NCBI GenBank assembly: GCA_963665545.2
Contig: CAXXKZ010000004.1
Location: forward strand, 1,116,001 to 1,180,000
Reading direction: 5' to 3'
Source of the DNA: G963665545 sp963665545
GTDB taxonomy: Bacteria > Pseudomonadota > Gammaproteobacteria > Xanthomonadales > SZUA-36
DNA: 64,000 bases
Part shown: positions 28,421 to 36,928 of the stretch, one piece after another
Position numbering within the stretch: the first letter of the stretch is position 1
Layout: every line of letters begins with the position of its first letter
The notes under the pieces: model-generated
Seen by the model: only the letters and a program-made list of their open reading frames with translations
What the model was told of the DNA's origin: nothing
Database searches by the model: none
Made by a program: the position numbers and the translations under genes

Positions 28421-29038
28421 ATGATTGCGGTTTCCAATCTGACGTACGAGCGCTATTTTATGCCGGTTTTCCGACCGGTCAACTTCGATCTTTCCGCCGG
28501 AAAACTGCTGGTCATCACCGGCGCCAATGGCAGCGGCAAGACCACCTTGATTCGGATACTTGCCGGCATTCTACCCCTCGAGTGGGGCAGTTATCAATCC
28601 GCTGCAACCACCACGACTTACCTGGGGCACCAACTGGCGGTCAAAGACGATCTCAGCGTGATTGAGAACATTCGCTTTATGCAGTCCTTTTATGCCCGCC
28701 AGGCTCAAGCCGCGGCGGAACGGGCCAGCCCCCGTTCAATCGCCGGCAGATTGGGTCTTGATCACGTCGCCGCACAGCCGGCCCGCAGCCTCTCCGCGGG
28801 CCAGAAAAAGCGCTGTGCGCTGTCCCGGCTGTTGGTCGTCAGCGCTGATCTGTGGTTGCTGGATGAGCCGTATTCAAACCTGGACGAGGAGGGTGTTTCC
28901 CTGGTCGACGAGATCATTGCGGACCACGCAGCCCGCGGAGGCAGTTGCATCATGGCGACCCATGGGACGCACCGCCCCCTCCGGCCCGAAGCAGCAGAAC
29001 TGCGTTTACAGGCCGGCGATGTGGCGGACATCGAGTGA
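28421..29038 (+). CDS. ccmA: Heme exporter ATP-binding protein CcmA
   Basis: A 205-residue ABC ATPase of the CcmAB(C) complex, which powers release of heme-loaded CcmE. Walker A ITGANGSGKTTL, signature RSLSAGQKKRCALSRLLV and Walker B DLWLLDEPYSNLD are all present. It opens the complete System I cytochrome c maturation operon on the plus strand; its TGA overlaps the presumed GTG start of ccmB (GTGA). Confidence 0.95.
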   Translation: MIAVSNLTYERYFMPVFRPVNFDLSAGKLLVITGANGSGKTTLIRILAGILPLEWGSYQSAATTTTYLGHQLAVKDDLSVIENIRFMQSFYARQAQAAAERASPRSIAGRLGLDHVAAQPARSLSAGQKKRCALSRLLVVSADLWLLDEPYSNLDEEGVSLVDEIIADHAARGGSCIMATHGTHRPLRPEAAELRLQAGDVADIE

Positions 29039-29706
29039 ACGGCTCAGCGGCCATGGCCCTGCTGCGCCGGGACTTGTTACTGGCCGTGCGCCGCCGCACA
29101 GAGTGGATTCTGCCGCTGATTTTCCTGGCCGTTGTCATCAGCCTGTTTCCGCTCGGCATCAGCCCGGCACCCTCATTGCTGGGCAGAATCGCCCCGGGCG
29201 CCATCTGGATCGCGGCCCTGCTGGCGACGGTAATCGCACTGGACGGCGTTTTTCGCTCCGACTTCGAAGACGGCAGCCTGGAACAGTTTCTGATCGGTGA
29301 TGAATCACTGACTGTCATCGTCATGCTCAAAGTGCTGGCGCACTGGCTGGTCACCGGTCTGCCGATGGTTCTGCTTTCGCCGCTGCTGGGTCTGTGGATG
29401 AATCTGCCGATCGATGCCATCCCCGTGCTGATGGCGACGTTGGCCATCGCCACCCCGATTTTGAGCCTGGTCGGCGCCATCGGTGTGGCCCTGACGCTCA
29501 GCCTCAAGGGCGGCGGACAATTGCTGTCCTTATTGGTGTTCCCCTTATACGTACCTGTTCTGATCGTCGCCACGGCAGCCATCATGGCGTCGGTGGACGA
29601 TTTGCCGTACAGTCCTTTCTTGGGTCTGTTAACCGCCGGACTAATTTTGTCGCTCACCCTGGCGCCGCTTGGCGCGGCTGCCGCACTCAGAATCAGCCTA
29701 TCCTGA
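29035..29706 (+). CDS. ccmB: Heme exporter membrane protein CcmB
   Basis: About 223 residues with six predicted membrane helices. The N-terminal LLRRDLLLAVRRRTEWILPLIFL and the FPLGISPAPSLLGRIAPGAIWIAALLATVIAL segment are typical. The GTG at 29035 overlaps the ccmA stop and implies translational coupling; the ATG at 29053 is an alternative. Together with CcmA and CcmC it forms the ABC complex that handles heme for cytochrome c. Confidence 0.93.
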   Translation: MNGSAAMALLRRDLLLAVRRRTEWILPLIFLAVVISLFPLGISPAPSLLGRIAPGAIWIAALLATVIALDGVFRSDFEDGSLEQFLIGDESLTVIVMLKVLAHWLVTGLPMVLLSPLLGLWMNLPIDAIPVLMATLAIATPILSLVGAIGVALTLSLKGGGQLLSLLVFPLYVPVLIVATAAIMASVDDLPYSPFLGLLTAGLILSLTLAPLGAAAALRISLS

Positions 29707-29732
29707 TGATGCTTACCTGATGAACCAGCCTG

Positions 29733-30530
29733 ATGAATGACGTTCCCCGCAAAAATGCACTGCTGCTGTTTTTGCACCGGTTGGGCTCGCCGCCGTGGTT
29801 TTATCGGTTTGCGGGAAAATTATTGCCCTGGCTGTGGGCCGCGTTCGCCATGCTTGCCTCGATTGCCATTTATCAGGGGCTGTTCGAGGCGCCACCCGAT
29901 TATCTCCAGGGCGAGATTTTCAGAATCATGTACATCCATGTGCCGACCGCCTGGTTGTCGATGATGATCTATGGGCTGATGGCTGCGATGGCCTTCGTGG
30001 CGCTGGTCTGGCGGGTCAGAATGGCGGAAGTCATGGCCATGTGCAGCGCACCTGTCGGCGCGGCCTTTACCCTGGTGGCACTTGCCAGCGGGGCCATTTG
30101 GGGCCGCCCTACCTGGGGAACTTACTGGGTTTGGGACGCCCGGCTGACCAGTGAACTGGTGCTGCTTTTTCTCTATCTGGGCGTGATGGGCCTGTACAGC
30201 TCGATTGAAGAGCCCCGCAAAGCCGCTCGGGCAGCAAGTCTGCTGACCCTGGTCGGGGTCGTCAATCTGCCGATCATCCACTACTCGGTGAAGTGGTGGA
30301 ATACCCTCCACCAGGACAGCAGCATCGGCGTGACCGGCAGCAGCATTCACCCTGAGATGTTATGGCCATTGCTGATCATGGCGGCCGCGACCAAGTTTTT
30401 CTACGCCGCCAATTTGCTGCAACGCTCGCGCGTCAAATTACTCGAACAGGACATCCGGAAAAAGTGGGTACTGCAGATTCCGGAAATATCTAACGCAACA
30501 GCTATTGAAGCTCAGGAGCCTGGCAATTGA
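29733..30530 (+). CDS. ccmC: Heme exporter/heme-handling protein CcmC
   Basis: A 265-residue protein with six predicted membrane helices. The tryptophan-rich heme-handling motif WGRPTWGTYWVWDARLTSEL lies in the centre, and periplasmic His residues occur in IMYIHVPTAW and NLPIIHYSVKWWNTLHQ. It loads heme onto CcmE. Its TGA overlaps the TTG start of the small ccmD gene. Confidence 0.96.
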   Translation: MNDVPRKNALLLFLHRLGSPPWFYRFAGKLLPWLWAAFAMLASIAIYQGLFEAPPDYLQGEIFRIMYIHVPTAWLSMMIYGLMAAMAFVALVWRVRMAEVMAMCSAPVGAAFTLVALASGAIWGRPTWGTYWVWDARLTSELVLLFLYLGVMGLYSSIEEPRKAARAASLLTLVGVVNLPIIHYSVKWWNTLHQDSSIGVTGSSIHPEMLWPLLIMAAATKFFYAANLLQRSRVKLLEQDIRKKWVLQIPEISNATAIEAQEPGN

Positions 30531-30691
30531 ACCACACACCATTTATCTGGGCGGCCTACGGCATCGGTGCGCTGGTACTCACATGGTGCGCCCTGGCCCC
30601 ACTGCTCAGGAAAAAGGCGGCCATCAAGGCCATACTGGAAATGCGCCGGGCCACCAACGAGCGGAGGGCAAACCATGACGCCGACGCGTAA
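30527..30691 (+). CDS. ccmD: Heme exporter protein CcmD, 54 residues
   Basis: A small gene starting with TTG at 30527, overlapping the ccmC stop (TTGA). The product begins (M)NHTPFIWAAYGIGALVL, one membrane helix, followed by the basic tail LLRKKAAIKAILEMRR. This is the usual CcmD layout: aromatic residues, Tyr in WAAYG, one helix and a positively charged cytoplasmic end. It bridges CcmC and CcmE in heme release. Its end overlaps the ccmE start at 30675 by 17 bases. The overlap on both sides fits tight translational coupling. Confidence 0.88.
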   Translation: MNHTPFIWAAYGIGALVLTWCALAPLLRKKAAIKAILEMRRATNERRANHDADA

Positions 30692-31127
30692 ACGACGTCT
30701 GATCGCGGTTTTATTGATACTGGCCGGTATCGGCATTGCCGCCGCTGTGGCGATGGTTTCGCTGCAACAAAACCTGTTGTTTTTCCAAAGCCCCAGCGAA
30801 ATAGCCAGCCAGGCCATGCCGGACGGCCGTCAATTCCGGCTCGGCGGGCTGGTCAAGACCAACAGCGTGGTGCGTCACCCCGATGGATTGAAAGTCAGTT
30901 TTATAGTGACTGACCTGGCGGCCGAAATGGCGGTGGAATATGTCGGCATTCTGCCCGACCTTTTTCGCGAGGGCCAAGGTGTCATCGCCCGCGGCGCGCT
31001 AGAGGCCGGGGTGTTTCATGCGGACGAGGTATTGGCCAAACATGATGAGAATTACATGCCCCCCGAGGTCGCTGACGCCTTGCGCGAGGCGGGCCACCCG
31101 ATCGACGGCAAAGGGGCCCCACAGTAG
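30675..31127 (+). CDS. ccmE: Cytochrome c-type heme chaperone CcmE
   Basis: A 150-residue periplasmic chaperone tethered by one N-terminal helix (RRLIAVLLILAGIGIAAAVAMV). The heme-binding His is in VLAKHDENYMPPEV, and the OB-fold core (QFRLGGLVKTNSVVRH) is present. It binds heme covalently and passes it to CcmF. The ATG at 30675 is inside the ccmD tail. It ends in TAG. Confidence 0.96.
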   Translation: MTPTRKRRLIAVLLILAGIGIAAAVAMVSLQQNLLFFQSPSEIASQAMPDGRQFRLGGLVKTNSVVRHPDGLKVSFIVTDLAAEMAVEYVGILPDLFREGQGVIARGALEAGVFHADEVLAKHDENYMPPEVADALREAGHPIDGKGAPQ

Positions 31128-31170
31128 GGGGCCGGCTGCACCATGAACGCCACACTGTGAACGCCACACC

Positions 31171-33122
31171 ATGAATCCTGAATTGGGACAGGTCGCCCTG
31201 ATCGCAGCGCTAATGATGACCCTGTTGCAGGGCAGCGCACCCTTTATTGGCGCCAGTCGAAATAATGAACAACTGATGCGACTGGGCGTGCGGGCGGCTA
31301 TTGTGCAATTCCTGCTCGTGGCTGTGGCTTTCGGACTTTTGACCTGGGCTTTCCTGGCGCAGGATTTCTCGGTGGAATATGTGGCACGCAACAGCAACTC
31401 CCTGTTGCCATGGCACTATCGCTTTTCAGCAGTTTGGGGCGCCCACGAGGGCTCCTTGCTGCTTTGGTCGCTGATCCTGGCGGGATGGACGCTGGCGGTT
31501 GCCCTGTTCTCAGGCTCATTGCCGGCCCCCTTCAGAGCACGTGTACTGGGTGTGCTGGGCCTGATCTCTGCCGGTTTCCTGCTGTTCATTCTTTTTACCT
31601 CGAATCCTTTTGCACGGTTGTTGCCCCCGGCGCCCGAGGGTATGGACCTCAATCCACTGCTGCAGGATCCTGGCCTGATCATCCATCCGCCGATGCTGTA
31701 TATGGGCTATGTCGGCTTCTCTGTCGCATTTGCGTTCGCCATTGCCGCGCTGTTGGGGGGACAGGTCAATCGCGACTGGGTGCGGTGGTCTCGCCCCTGG
31801 ACACATGTCTCCTGGTCTTTCCTGACCCTGGGCATCGCCCTGGGAAGCTGGTGGGCCTACTATGAGCTCGGCTGGGGTGGCTGGTGGTTTTGGGATCCGG
31901 TGGAAAATGCCTCTTTCATGCCCTGGCTGGTGGGCACTGCCTTGATCCATTCACAGGCCGTCATGGACAAGTCCGGGGCCTTCAGAAACTGGACATTGCT
32001 GTTGGCCATCTCAGCGTTTTCGCTCAGCTTGCTGGGCACCTTTCTGGTGCGCTCGGGGGTACTCACTTCGGTTCACGCATTTGCCTCGGACCCGACCCGG
32101 GGCGTGTTTATCCTGACCTACCTGTTTGCGGTGGTGGGCGGATCTCTCTTGCTGTTTGCCCTGCGCGCGCCGGCGATGATTCAGGGCAGTTCATTTGCCG
32201 GGCTTTCAAGGGAAACCCTGCTGTTACTAAATAACCTGATACTTGCGGTGATGGCCGCCATGGTACTCACCGGCACGCTCTATCCCCTGCTGCTGGACGC
32301 GTTGGATGCGGGAAAAATTTCGGTCGGCCCCCCCTACTTCGGCACGCTGTTTGCGATGTTGCTGGTGCCCTTGATCGTCCTCATGCCGATGGGCATGGCG
32401 GCCAGTTGGCGCAAGGCAAGCGCGAAGGCCTGCTCAGAACCCATAGATGGCCCTTGGCCTGTGCGGCGGTGGTAGCGGGCCTGACCATCGGCCTGGCGCC
32501 CCAGGCCGGCGTGCTGGGCATTGCAGCCACCAGCGGCAGCGCCTGGATTATTTCCAGCAGCGCCGCGCACTACATCAGACGATTGCGTCAATTGAATAAT
32601 CAGTGGCCGGCAGCCAGCGAAACCGGCATGACCCTGGCCCATATCGGGGTCGGGGTGTTCCTGGTTGGCGTCGGCATGGCGGGCACCATCAGTTCGGAAC
32701 AGCACCTGCGCATGGAACCGGGGGATTCGTTCAGTATGGCCGGCTACGAATTCGAATTTCGCGGCAGCCAGGTCATCAATGGGCCTAACTACCAGGCCGA
32801 CCAGGGTGATTTCATTGTCACGCGCGACGGTCGGGAAATTGCACGGTTGCGGCCCGAAAAGCGCCGTTACCTGCGCGGCGGACAGGTCATGACCGAGGCG
32901 GCCATCGATCCTGGGCTGACACGGGACCTGTATGTCTCGCTGGGCGAGCCACTGGAACAGACAAGTTCCGGCGCCAGAGCCTGGGCTGTGCGCATCTATC
33001 ACAAGCCGTTCATCCGTTGGATCTGGGCCGGCGCCTTGCTGATGATGCTGGGTGGCCTGACCGCGGCGACAGACCCGCGCTACCGACCTGCCAGCCGCAC
33101 CATCACGGAAACTGATCGATGA
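31171..33122 (+). CDS. ccmF: Cytochrome c heme lyase subunit CcmF, with a frameshift
   Basis: The two frames add up to about 650 residues, the normal CcmF length. The first frame (from ATG 31171) holds WGAHEGSLLLWSL, the heme-handling motif GWGGWWFWDPVENASFMPWL and the multi-helix core, then falls out of frame after MGMAASWR. The rest continues one frame over as QGKREGLLRTHRWPLACAAVVAGL to the end at 33122. The break lies at about 32410-32418 and is explained by loss of a single base (CGCCAA read as CGCAA). Since all other ccm genes are intact, a sequencing or assembly error is at least as likely as a real lesion. It is coupled to ccmG at its end. Confidence 0.92.
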
Positions 33123-33664
33123 CCGGCCGGCTTTTGCCCTTGATCGCATTTGTACTGCTGGCCATTTTGCTGGCTGTCGGGCTGACGATATCCGATCACA
33201 AGACCGACATACCCTCCCCTTTGATTGGCAAGCAGATTCCGGAGTTTTCATTGCCCGTGCTGGGCGACCCAGGCCGCGTGATCAACCGCGATGACCTGCT
33301 GGGAAAGTTCGAAGGCCGGCCGTTCGTAATCAATGTATGGGCCAGTTGGTGCCCCCCGTGCAGGCTGGAGCATCCCTTGCTAATGGAATTGGCGCGCGAT
33401 GGGCGTATACCCATCGTGGGGCTGCACTACCGCGACCAGCCCGACGCTGGACAGACCTTTCTGACCCGTTTCGGTGACCCGGCACAATTCCATCTTTCCG
33501 ACGTATCAGGCCGGACCAGCATCGATTTTGGGGTTTATGCCGCACCAGAGACTTTTCTGATCGACGGTGACGGCAAGGTCGCCTTCAAGCATATCGGCGC
33601 ATTGACGAACGAAGTGGTGGCAGAGCACCTGCTGGCACTGAATCGCGAACAGGCGCCGAGATGA
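33119..33664 (+). CDS. ccmG: Thiol:disulfide interchange protein CcmG (DsbE)
   Basis: A 181-residue membrane-anchored thioredoxin. One N-terminal helix (LLPLIAFVLLAILLAVGLTI), then the active site NVWASWCPPCRLEHPLLMEL and the family insert region GLHYRDQPDAG, with the cis-proline in APETFLID. It keeps apocytochrome c or CcmH reduced for heme attachment. Its start overlaps the ccmF stop (ATGA) and its end overlaps ccmH (ATGA). Confidence 0.95.
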   Translation: MTGRLLPLIAFVLLAILLAVGLTISDHKTDIPSPLIGKQIPEFSLPVLGDPGRVINRDDLLGKFEGRPFVINVWASWCPPCRLEHPLLMELARDGRIPIVGLHYRDQPDAGQTFLTRFGDPAQFHLSDVSGRTSIDFGVYAAPETFLIDGDGKVAFKHIGALTNEVVAEHLLALNREQAPR

Positions 33665-34152
33665 TCAATCGAGCCATGGCGAGCGCGATAGATTTGCTGA
33701 AGGCCCCGGTTTTGCTGAAGGCCCTGGTTTTACTGATGGCCCTGGTTTTGCTGATGGCCTTGATGAATCCGCTTTCGGCCGCCCAACCGCTGGTTTTTGA
33801 GAATGAAGAACAGGCCGAGAGATTCAGGCTGCTGGCCAGCGAATTGCGCTGTCTGGTATGCCAGAATCAGACGCTTGCCGACTCCGACGCACCGTTGGCC
33901 CATGACCTCAGACAAGAGATATTCAAAATGCTGCAGGCCGGGAAATCCAACGACGAGATCAAGACTTTCCTGGTCGATCGCTACGGCGATTTCGTGCTCT
34001 ACAGCCCACCTCTAGACCGCAACACCCTGCTGCTCTGGTTTATGCCCGCGCTGCTGTTGCTGGCAGGCGGCGGCTTGCTGATCACCCGGATTCGCAAACA
34101 GGCGATGGCCCAGGATGCTAATGGGGAGATTGACGGAGACGGGAAAAACTGA
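33661..34152 (+). CDS. ccmH: Cytochrome c maturation thiol protein CcmH
   Basis: A 163-residue protein with the redox motif LRCLVCQNQTLADSDAPLAHDLR, a three-helix periplasmic domain, YGDFVLYSPP, and a C-terminal helix (LLLWFMPALLLLAGGGLLI). It reduces apocytochrome c. Its signal peptide is unusually long because an 18-base unit is repeated four times (33694-33765), giving the series LLKAPV, LLKALV, LLMALV, LLMALM. The start overlaps the ccmG stop. Confidence 0.95.
   Translation: MINRAMASAIDLLKAPVLLKALVLLMALVLLMALMNPLSAAQPLVFENEEQAERFRLLASELRCLVCQNQTLADSDAPLAHDLRQEIFKMLQAGKSNDEIKTFLVDRYGDFVLYSPPLDRNTLLLWFMPALLLLAGGGLLITRIRKQAMAQDANGEIDGDGKN
33694..33765 (+). repeat. Four 18-base tandem units in the ccmH signal peptide
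   Basis: Units such as TTGCTGAAGGCCCTGGTT follow each other in frame at 33694-33711, 33712-33729, 33730-33747 and 33748-33765, the last one diverging at its end. Each unit adds six hydrophobic residues, so slippage would lengthen or shorten the signal-peptide core without breaking the frame. Confidence 0.85.
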
Positions 34153-35207
34153 TGTTCTGGCTGCTCGCCATCGGCTTGACGACGGTGGCCGTTTCGGTCA
34201 CCATCTGGCCGCTGCTGCGCAACAATTCCGATATGAAAGTGACGGGCATGCTGTTATTGCTGCTGATTCCGGTCACTGTGCTGTTGCTGTATCGCGGTAT
34301 CGGCAGTCCCACCTCGCAGGACTACGAAATACCGGTCGAGGAGAACTTCTCGGATTTGACCGGCAACCTGAGAGACAGGCTGGAGGAATCACCCGAGCAC
34401 CTTGAGGGCTGGGTGCTGCTCGGTCGCAGCTACAAATCGATGCAGCAATTTCCCCAGGCTGTAGAAGCGCTGGAAACAGCCGCCAGGATTGACCCCGACA
34501 GCCCGCTGGTCATGGTCGAACTGGTGGAAGCCAGGTTGTTTGCTTCGGGCAATCCACGCCTGGACTCGGCCATGGTGAGTGACCTGAAAACTGCTGTCGG
34601 GCTCGACCCCCAACTGCAAAAAGGCTTGTGGTTACTGGGCATCGCGGCGGTGCAGGCCGGCGATGACGCTGCCGCCGTCGGTTACTGGCGGCAATTGCTC
34701 GCGGTGGTCGAGCCGGATTCCGCTGTAGCCGCATCGGTCAATGAACAAATGACGATGGCGCACCAACGGCTGAGATTGTCTGCTCCAGCCCAGGTCCAGG
34801 CCCAGGCCCAGGCCCAGGTCCAGGTCCAGGCCCAGGTCCAGGCCGAAACGCAAAATGCCCAGCCGCCATGGCCAGGGCTCAGCATATCGCTCAACTACAG
34901 CGGCCAGCCACCGGCCGGCAGTGCCCTGTTCGTGATTGCTCGCCAGCCGGGGGTCAATCGCGGACCGCCGCTGGCCGTGCGGCGCATCAGTTCGCCGGTC
35001 TTTCCCCTCGCCACGTCGTTGGATGATAGCCACGCCATGCTCCCGGGGACTAAACTGTCGCAGCAGGAGCAGGTGGAAATCACGGCCAGGCTCGCCCTCC
35101 AGGGACAGCCCCAGGCCATGCCCGGTGACTGGCAAAGCCACGCAGTCACGGTGAGCCCAAACCAGAGCGACCCGCTCGATCTGCACCTGGCCTCCAAAGT
35201 CAGGTAA
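34152..35207 (+). CDS. ccmI: Cytochrome c biogenesis TPR protein CcmI
   Basis: A 351-residue protein with two N-terminal membrane segments, a loop (DYEIPVEENFSDLTGNLRDRLEESPEHLEGWVLLGRSY) leading into TPR helices (FPQAVEALETAARIDPDSP), and a C-terminal beta domain (ISLNYSGQPPAGSALFVIARQPG) typical of CcmI/CycH. It presents apocytochrome to the lyase. Between the TPR and the C-terminal domain is a linker of alternating QV/QA dipeptides encoded by a hexanucleotide repeat. The start overlaps the ccmH stop (TGATG). It is the last gene of the ccm operon. Confidence 0.9.
   Translation: MFWLLAIGLTTVAVSVTIWPLLRNNSDMKVTGMLLLLLIPVTVLLLYRGIGSPTSQDYEIPVEENFSDLTGNLRDRLEESPEHLEGWVLLGRSYKSMQQFPQAVEALETAARIDPDSPLVMVELVEARLFASGNPRLDSAMVSDLKTAVGLDPQLQKGLWLLGIAAVQAGDDAAAVGYWRQLLAVVEPDSAVAASVNEQMTMAHQRLRLSAPAQVQAQAQAQVQVQAQVQAETQNAQPPWPGLSISLNYSGQPPAGSALFVIARQPGVNRGPPLAVRRISSPVFPLATSLDDSHAMLPGTKLSQQEQVEITARLALQGQPQAMPGDWQSHAVTVSPNQSDPLDLHLASKVR
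34791..34844 (+). repeat. Hexanucleotide repeat CAGGYC, nine units, inside ccmI
   Basis: Nine successive CAGGTC/CAGGCC units encode a Gln-Val/Gln-Ala linker. Copy-number changes by slippage would alter linker length but keep the frame. It is not a CRISPR or a regulatory array. Confidence 0.9.
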
Positions 35208-35234
35208 TGCCAAATTGACAGACAGGAGACCCTC

Positions 35235-36164
35235 ATGACCATCAGATTCCCGCGCACCTATTGGATGACAGCCGTCATTGCGTTGGCCTTTTCCGGCGCC
35301 GTATCAGCGCAACAATCCGACCCCATCGAGTTCGAAAAAGTCGCCGTCGCCCCAGCCATCACTGTTTTGGTCGGGCAAGGCGGAAACGTCGCCGTGTCGG
35401 CCGGCAAAGACGGTGTTTACATCATCGATGACAAGGTCAAAGCGGTGTCCAAGGAACTGCTGGCCGCAGTCCGCGAAGTCAGCGATATGCCGATTCGATT
35501 TGTCATCAACACGCATTATCACGGCGATCACATGGGCACCAATGAGACCTTCGATGGCGAAGGCGCCTACATCATTGCGCACGACAATGTGCACCTGCGC
35601 TTGAGCACGAAGCAGTACAACAGCTTCAGCAAAAGCTATACACCGCCCTGGCCCGACGCGGCGCTTCCGGAAATCACCTACAACGACACCTTAACGCTGC
35701 ATTTCAATGGCGACACCGCTGTGCTCTACCACGTGCCACACGGCCATACGGATGGTGACAGCATTGTGCACTTCCAGGACAGCAACGTGATTCACATGGG
35801 CGATAACTTCTTCAATGGCATGTACCCCTATATCGACCTCGGTGGCGGCGGCAGTGTGCAGGGGATGATTGCCGCGGCGCGGCTCGCCGCTTCCCTGGCC
35901 GATGAGGACACCCGCATTATTCCCGGTCACGGCCCGGTCACGGATAAGGCCGGACTGACTGCCAACCTGGAGTTTCTCGAAGCAGCCCGTCACGAGGTGC
36001 AAAACCTTGTCGATCAGGGCCTGACGCTGGCAGAGACCATCGCTGCGCAACCCACTGCGCAATGGGATGAGACGCTCGGCGGCGCCTTCATCAAGCCGCA
36101 CTACCTGGTCATGTTCATTTACAACAGCCTGAAGGGAATCAAGGAACCGACTGATCTGCCTTAG
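35235..36164 (+). CDS. Secreted metallo-beta-lactamase-fold hydrolase
   Basis: A 309-residue protein with a cleavable signal peptide (YWMTAVIALAFSGAVSAQQ). Zinc-ligand motif INTHYHGDHMGTNETF (HxHxDH) is complete, followed by YHVPHGHTDGDSIVHF, the GDNFFNGMYPYIDL strand and IIPGHGPVTDKAGL, so two metals can bind. Relatives include SoxH-like/quinoprotein-relay periplasmic hydrolases; the substrate is unknown. It follows ccmI by about 27 bases and may be co-transcribed. Its last 26 bases overlap the end of trmB on the other strand. Confidence 0.88.
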   Translation: MTIRFPRTYWMTAVIALAFSGAVSAQQSDPIEFEKVAVAPAITVLVGQGGNVAVSAGKDGVYIIDDKVKAVSKELLAAVREVSDMPIRFVINTHYHGDHMGTNETFDGEGAYIIAHDNVHLRLSTKQYNSFSKSYTPPWPDAALPEITYNDTLTLHFNGDTAVLYHVPHGHTDGDSIVHFQDSNVIHMGDNFFNGMYPYIDLGGGGSVQGMIAAARLAASLADEDTRIIPGHGPVTDKAGLTANLEFLEAARHEVQNLVDQGLTLAETIAAQPTAQWDETLGGAFIKPHYLVMFIYNSLKGIKEPTDLP

Positions 36165-36849
36165 CGTGCTGCGTGGTCTGCGGCAATTGGGCAACGACCG
36201 ACCACAAGACATGGCCGCTGCGGCGATATTTGCGCTCAAACGGTGACACAACATCACCCTCGGTGACCCGAGCGAGTTGAACCGCGGCACCGCGGCATTC
36301 CAGCGCGAAGGCGAATTCTCGGGCATAAATTTCCCAATTGCTGCGCATTTCCATGCGCCCGCCAAGGGCCAGCAGAGTCGGAAATACCGGATGCCCATGC
36401 CAGCGGCGCTGCAGATGCCCGGGCTTGGGCCAGGGGTTGGGGTAGAGCAGGAAATGCCGCCGAGGTCGCCAGCCACGGCCAGCGGCCAGGCGCCAGAACG
36501 TGGCCAATTCCATCCTGGACCACACCGCATTGCCCTCTACATACGGAAGCGCCCCGTCGCCCAGCGCGGCCAGCCTGGCGCTGGACTTATCGACGCCAAT
36601 GACCAGGCTGCCGGGCCACAGGCGGGCGATTTGCCGGGTGCTTTGGCCGTTGCCGCAACCCGAATCAAAAATCAGGTCCCGGCTTGGGCCACATTCGACA
36701 ATTGACTGCAACCGTTCGAACGCCTCAACGCTGGGGGGATGCAGGTCGCCCCGCCAGCGGTGCTCAAAGTGACGCTCAAGAACCTTGTTCAGGCCCGGGT
36801 GAATGCCGCTCTGCGAACTACGGACGATGCTTGAACGGGATGTGGTCAA
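36139..36849 (-). CDS. trmB: tRNA (guanine-N7-)-methyltransferase
   Basis: A 236-residue Rossmann-fold methyltransferase. The SAM motif is IFDSGCGNGQSTRQIARLWPGSLVIGVDKS, and the family motif appears as FLLYPNPWPKPGHLQRRWHGHPVF. The C-terminus has SPFERKYRRSGHVLW. It modifies G46 of tRNA. The only start in reach is a TTG at 36849, preceded by AGGA at suitable spacing. It converges with the metallo-hydrolase gene, overlapping by 26 bases, and is divergent from metX. Confidence 0.9.
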   Translation of the reverse strand: MTTSRSSIVRSSQSGIHPGLNKVLERHFEHRWRGDLHPPSVEAFERLQSIVECGPSRDLIFDSGCGNGQSTRQIARLWPGSLVIGVDKSSARLAALGDGALPYVEGNAVWSRMELATFWRLAAGRGWRPRRHFLLYPNPWPKPGHLQRRWHGHPVFPTLLALGGRMEMRSNWEIYAREFAFALECRGAAVQLARVTEGDVVSPFERKYRRSGHVLWSVVAQLPQTTQHAKADQSVP

Positions 36850-36928
36850 TTATTAGGTCCTGTTGAAAAGACAGCGTACTGCAGCCGCGTTATTATAATG
36901 CGCCCCCATCGGAAACCCGGCGTAAGGC

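Noticed and set aside
32334..33251. Open frame of 305 codons antisense to ccmF/ccmG
   Set aside because: It lies opposite conserved ccm coding sequence and has no credible start site or domain.
34791..34844. Possible CRISPR-like array of short repeats
   Set aside because: Units are six bases without spacers and lie in frame inside ccmI, so it is a coding microsatellite.
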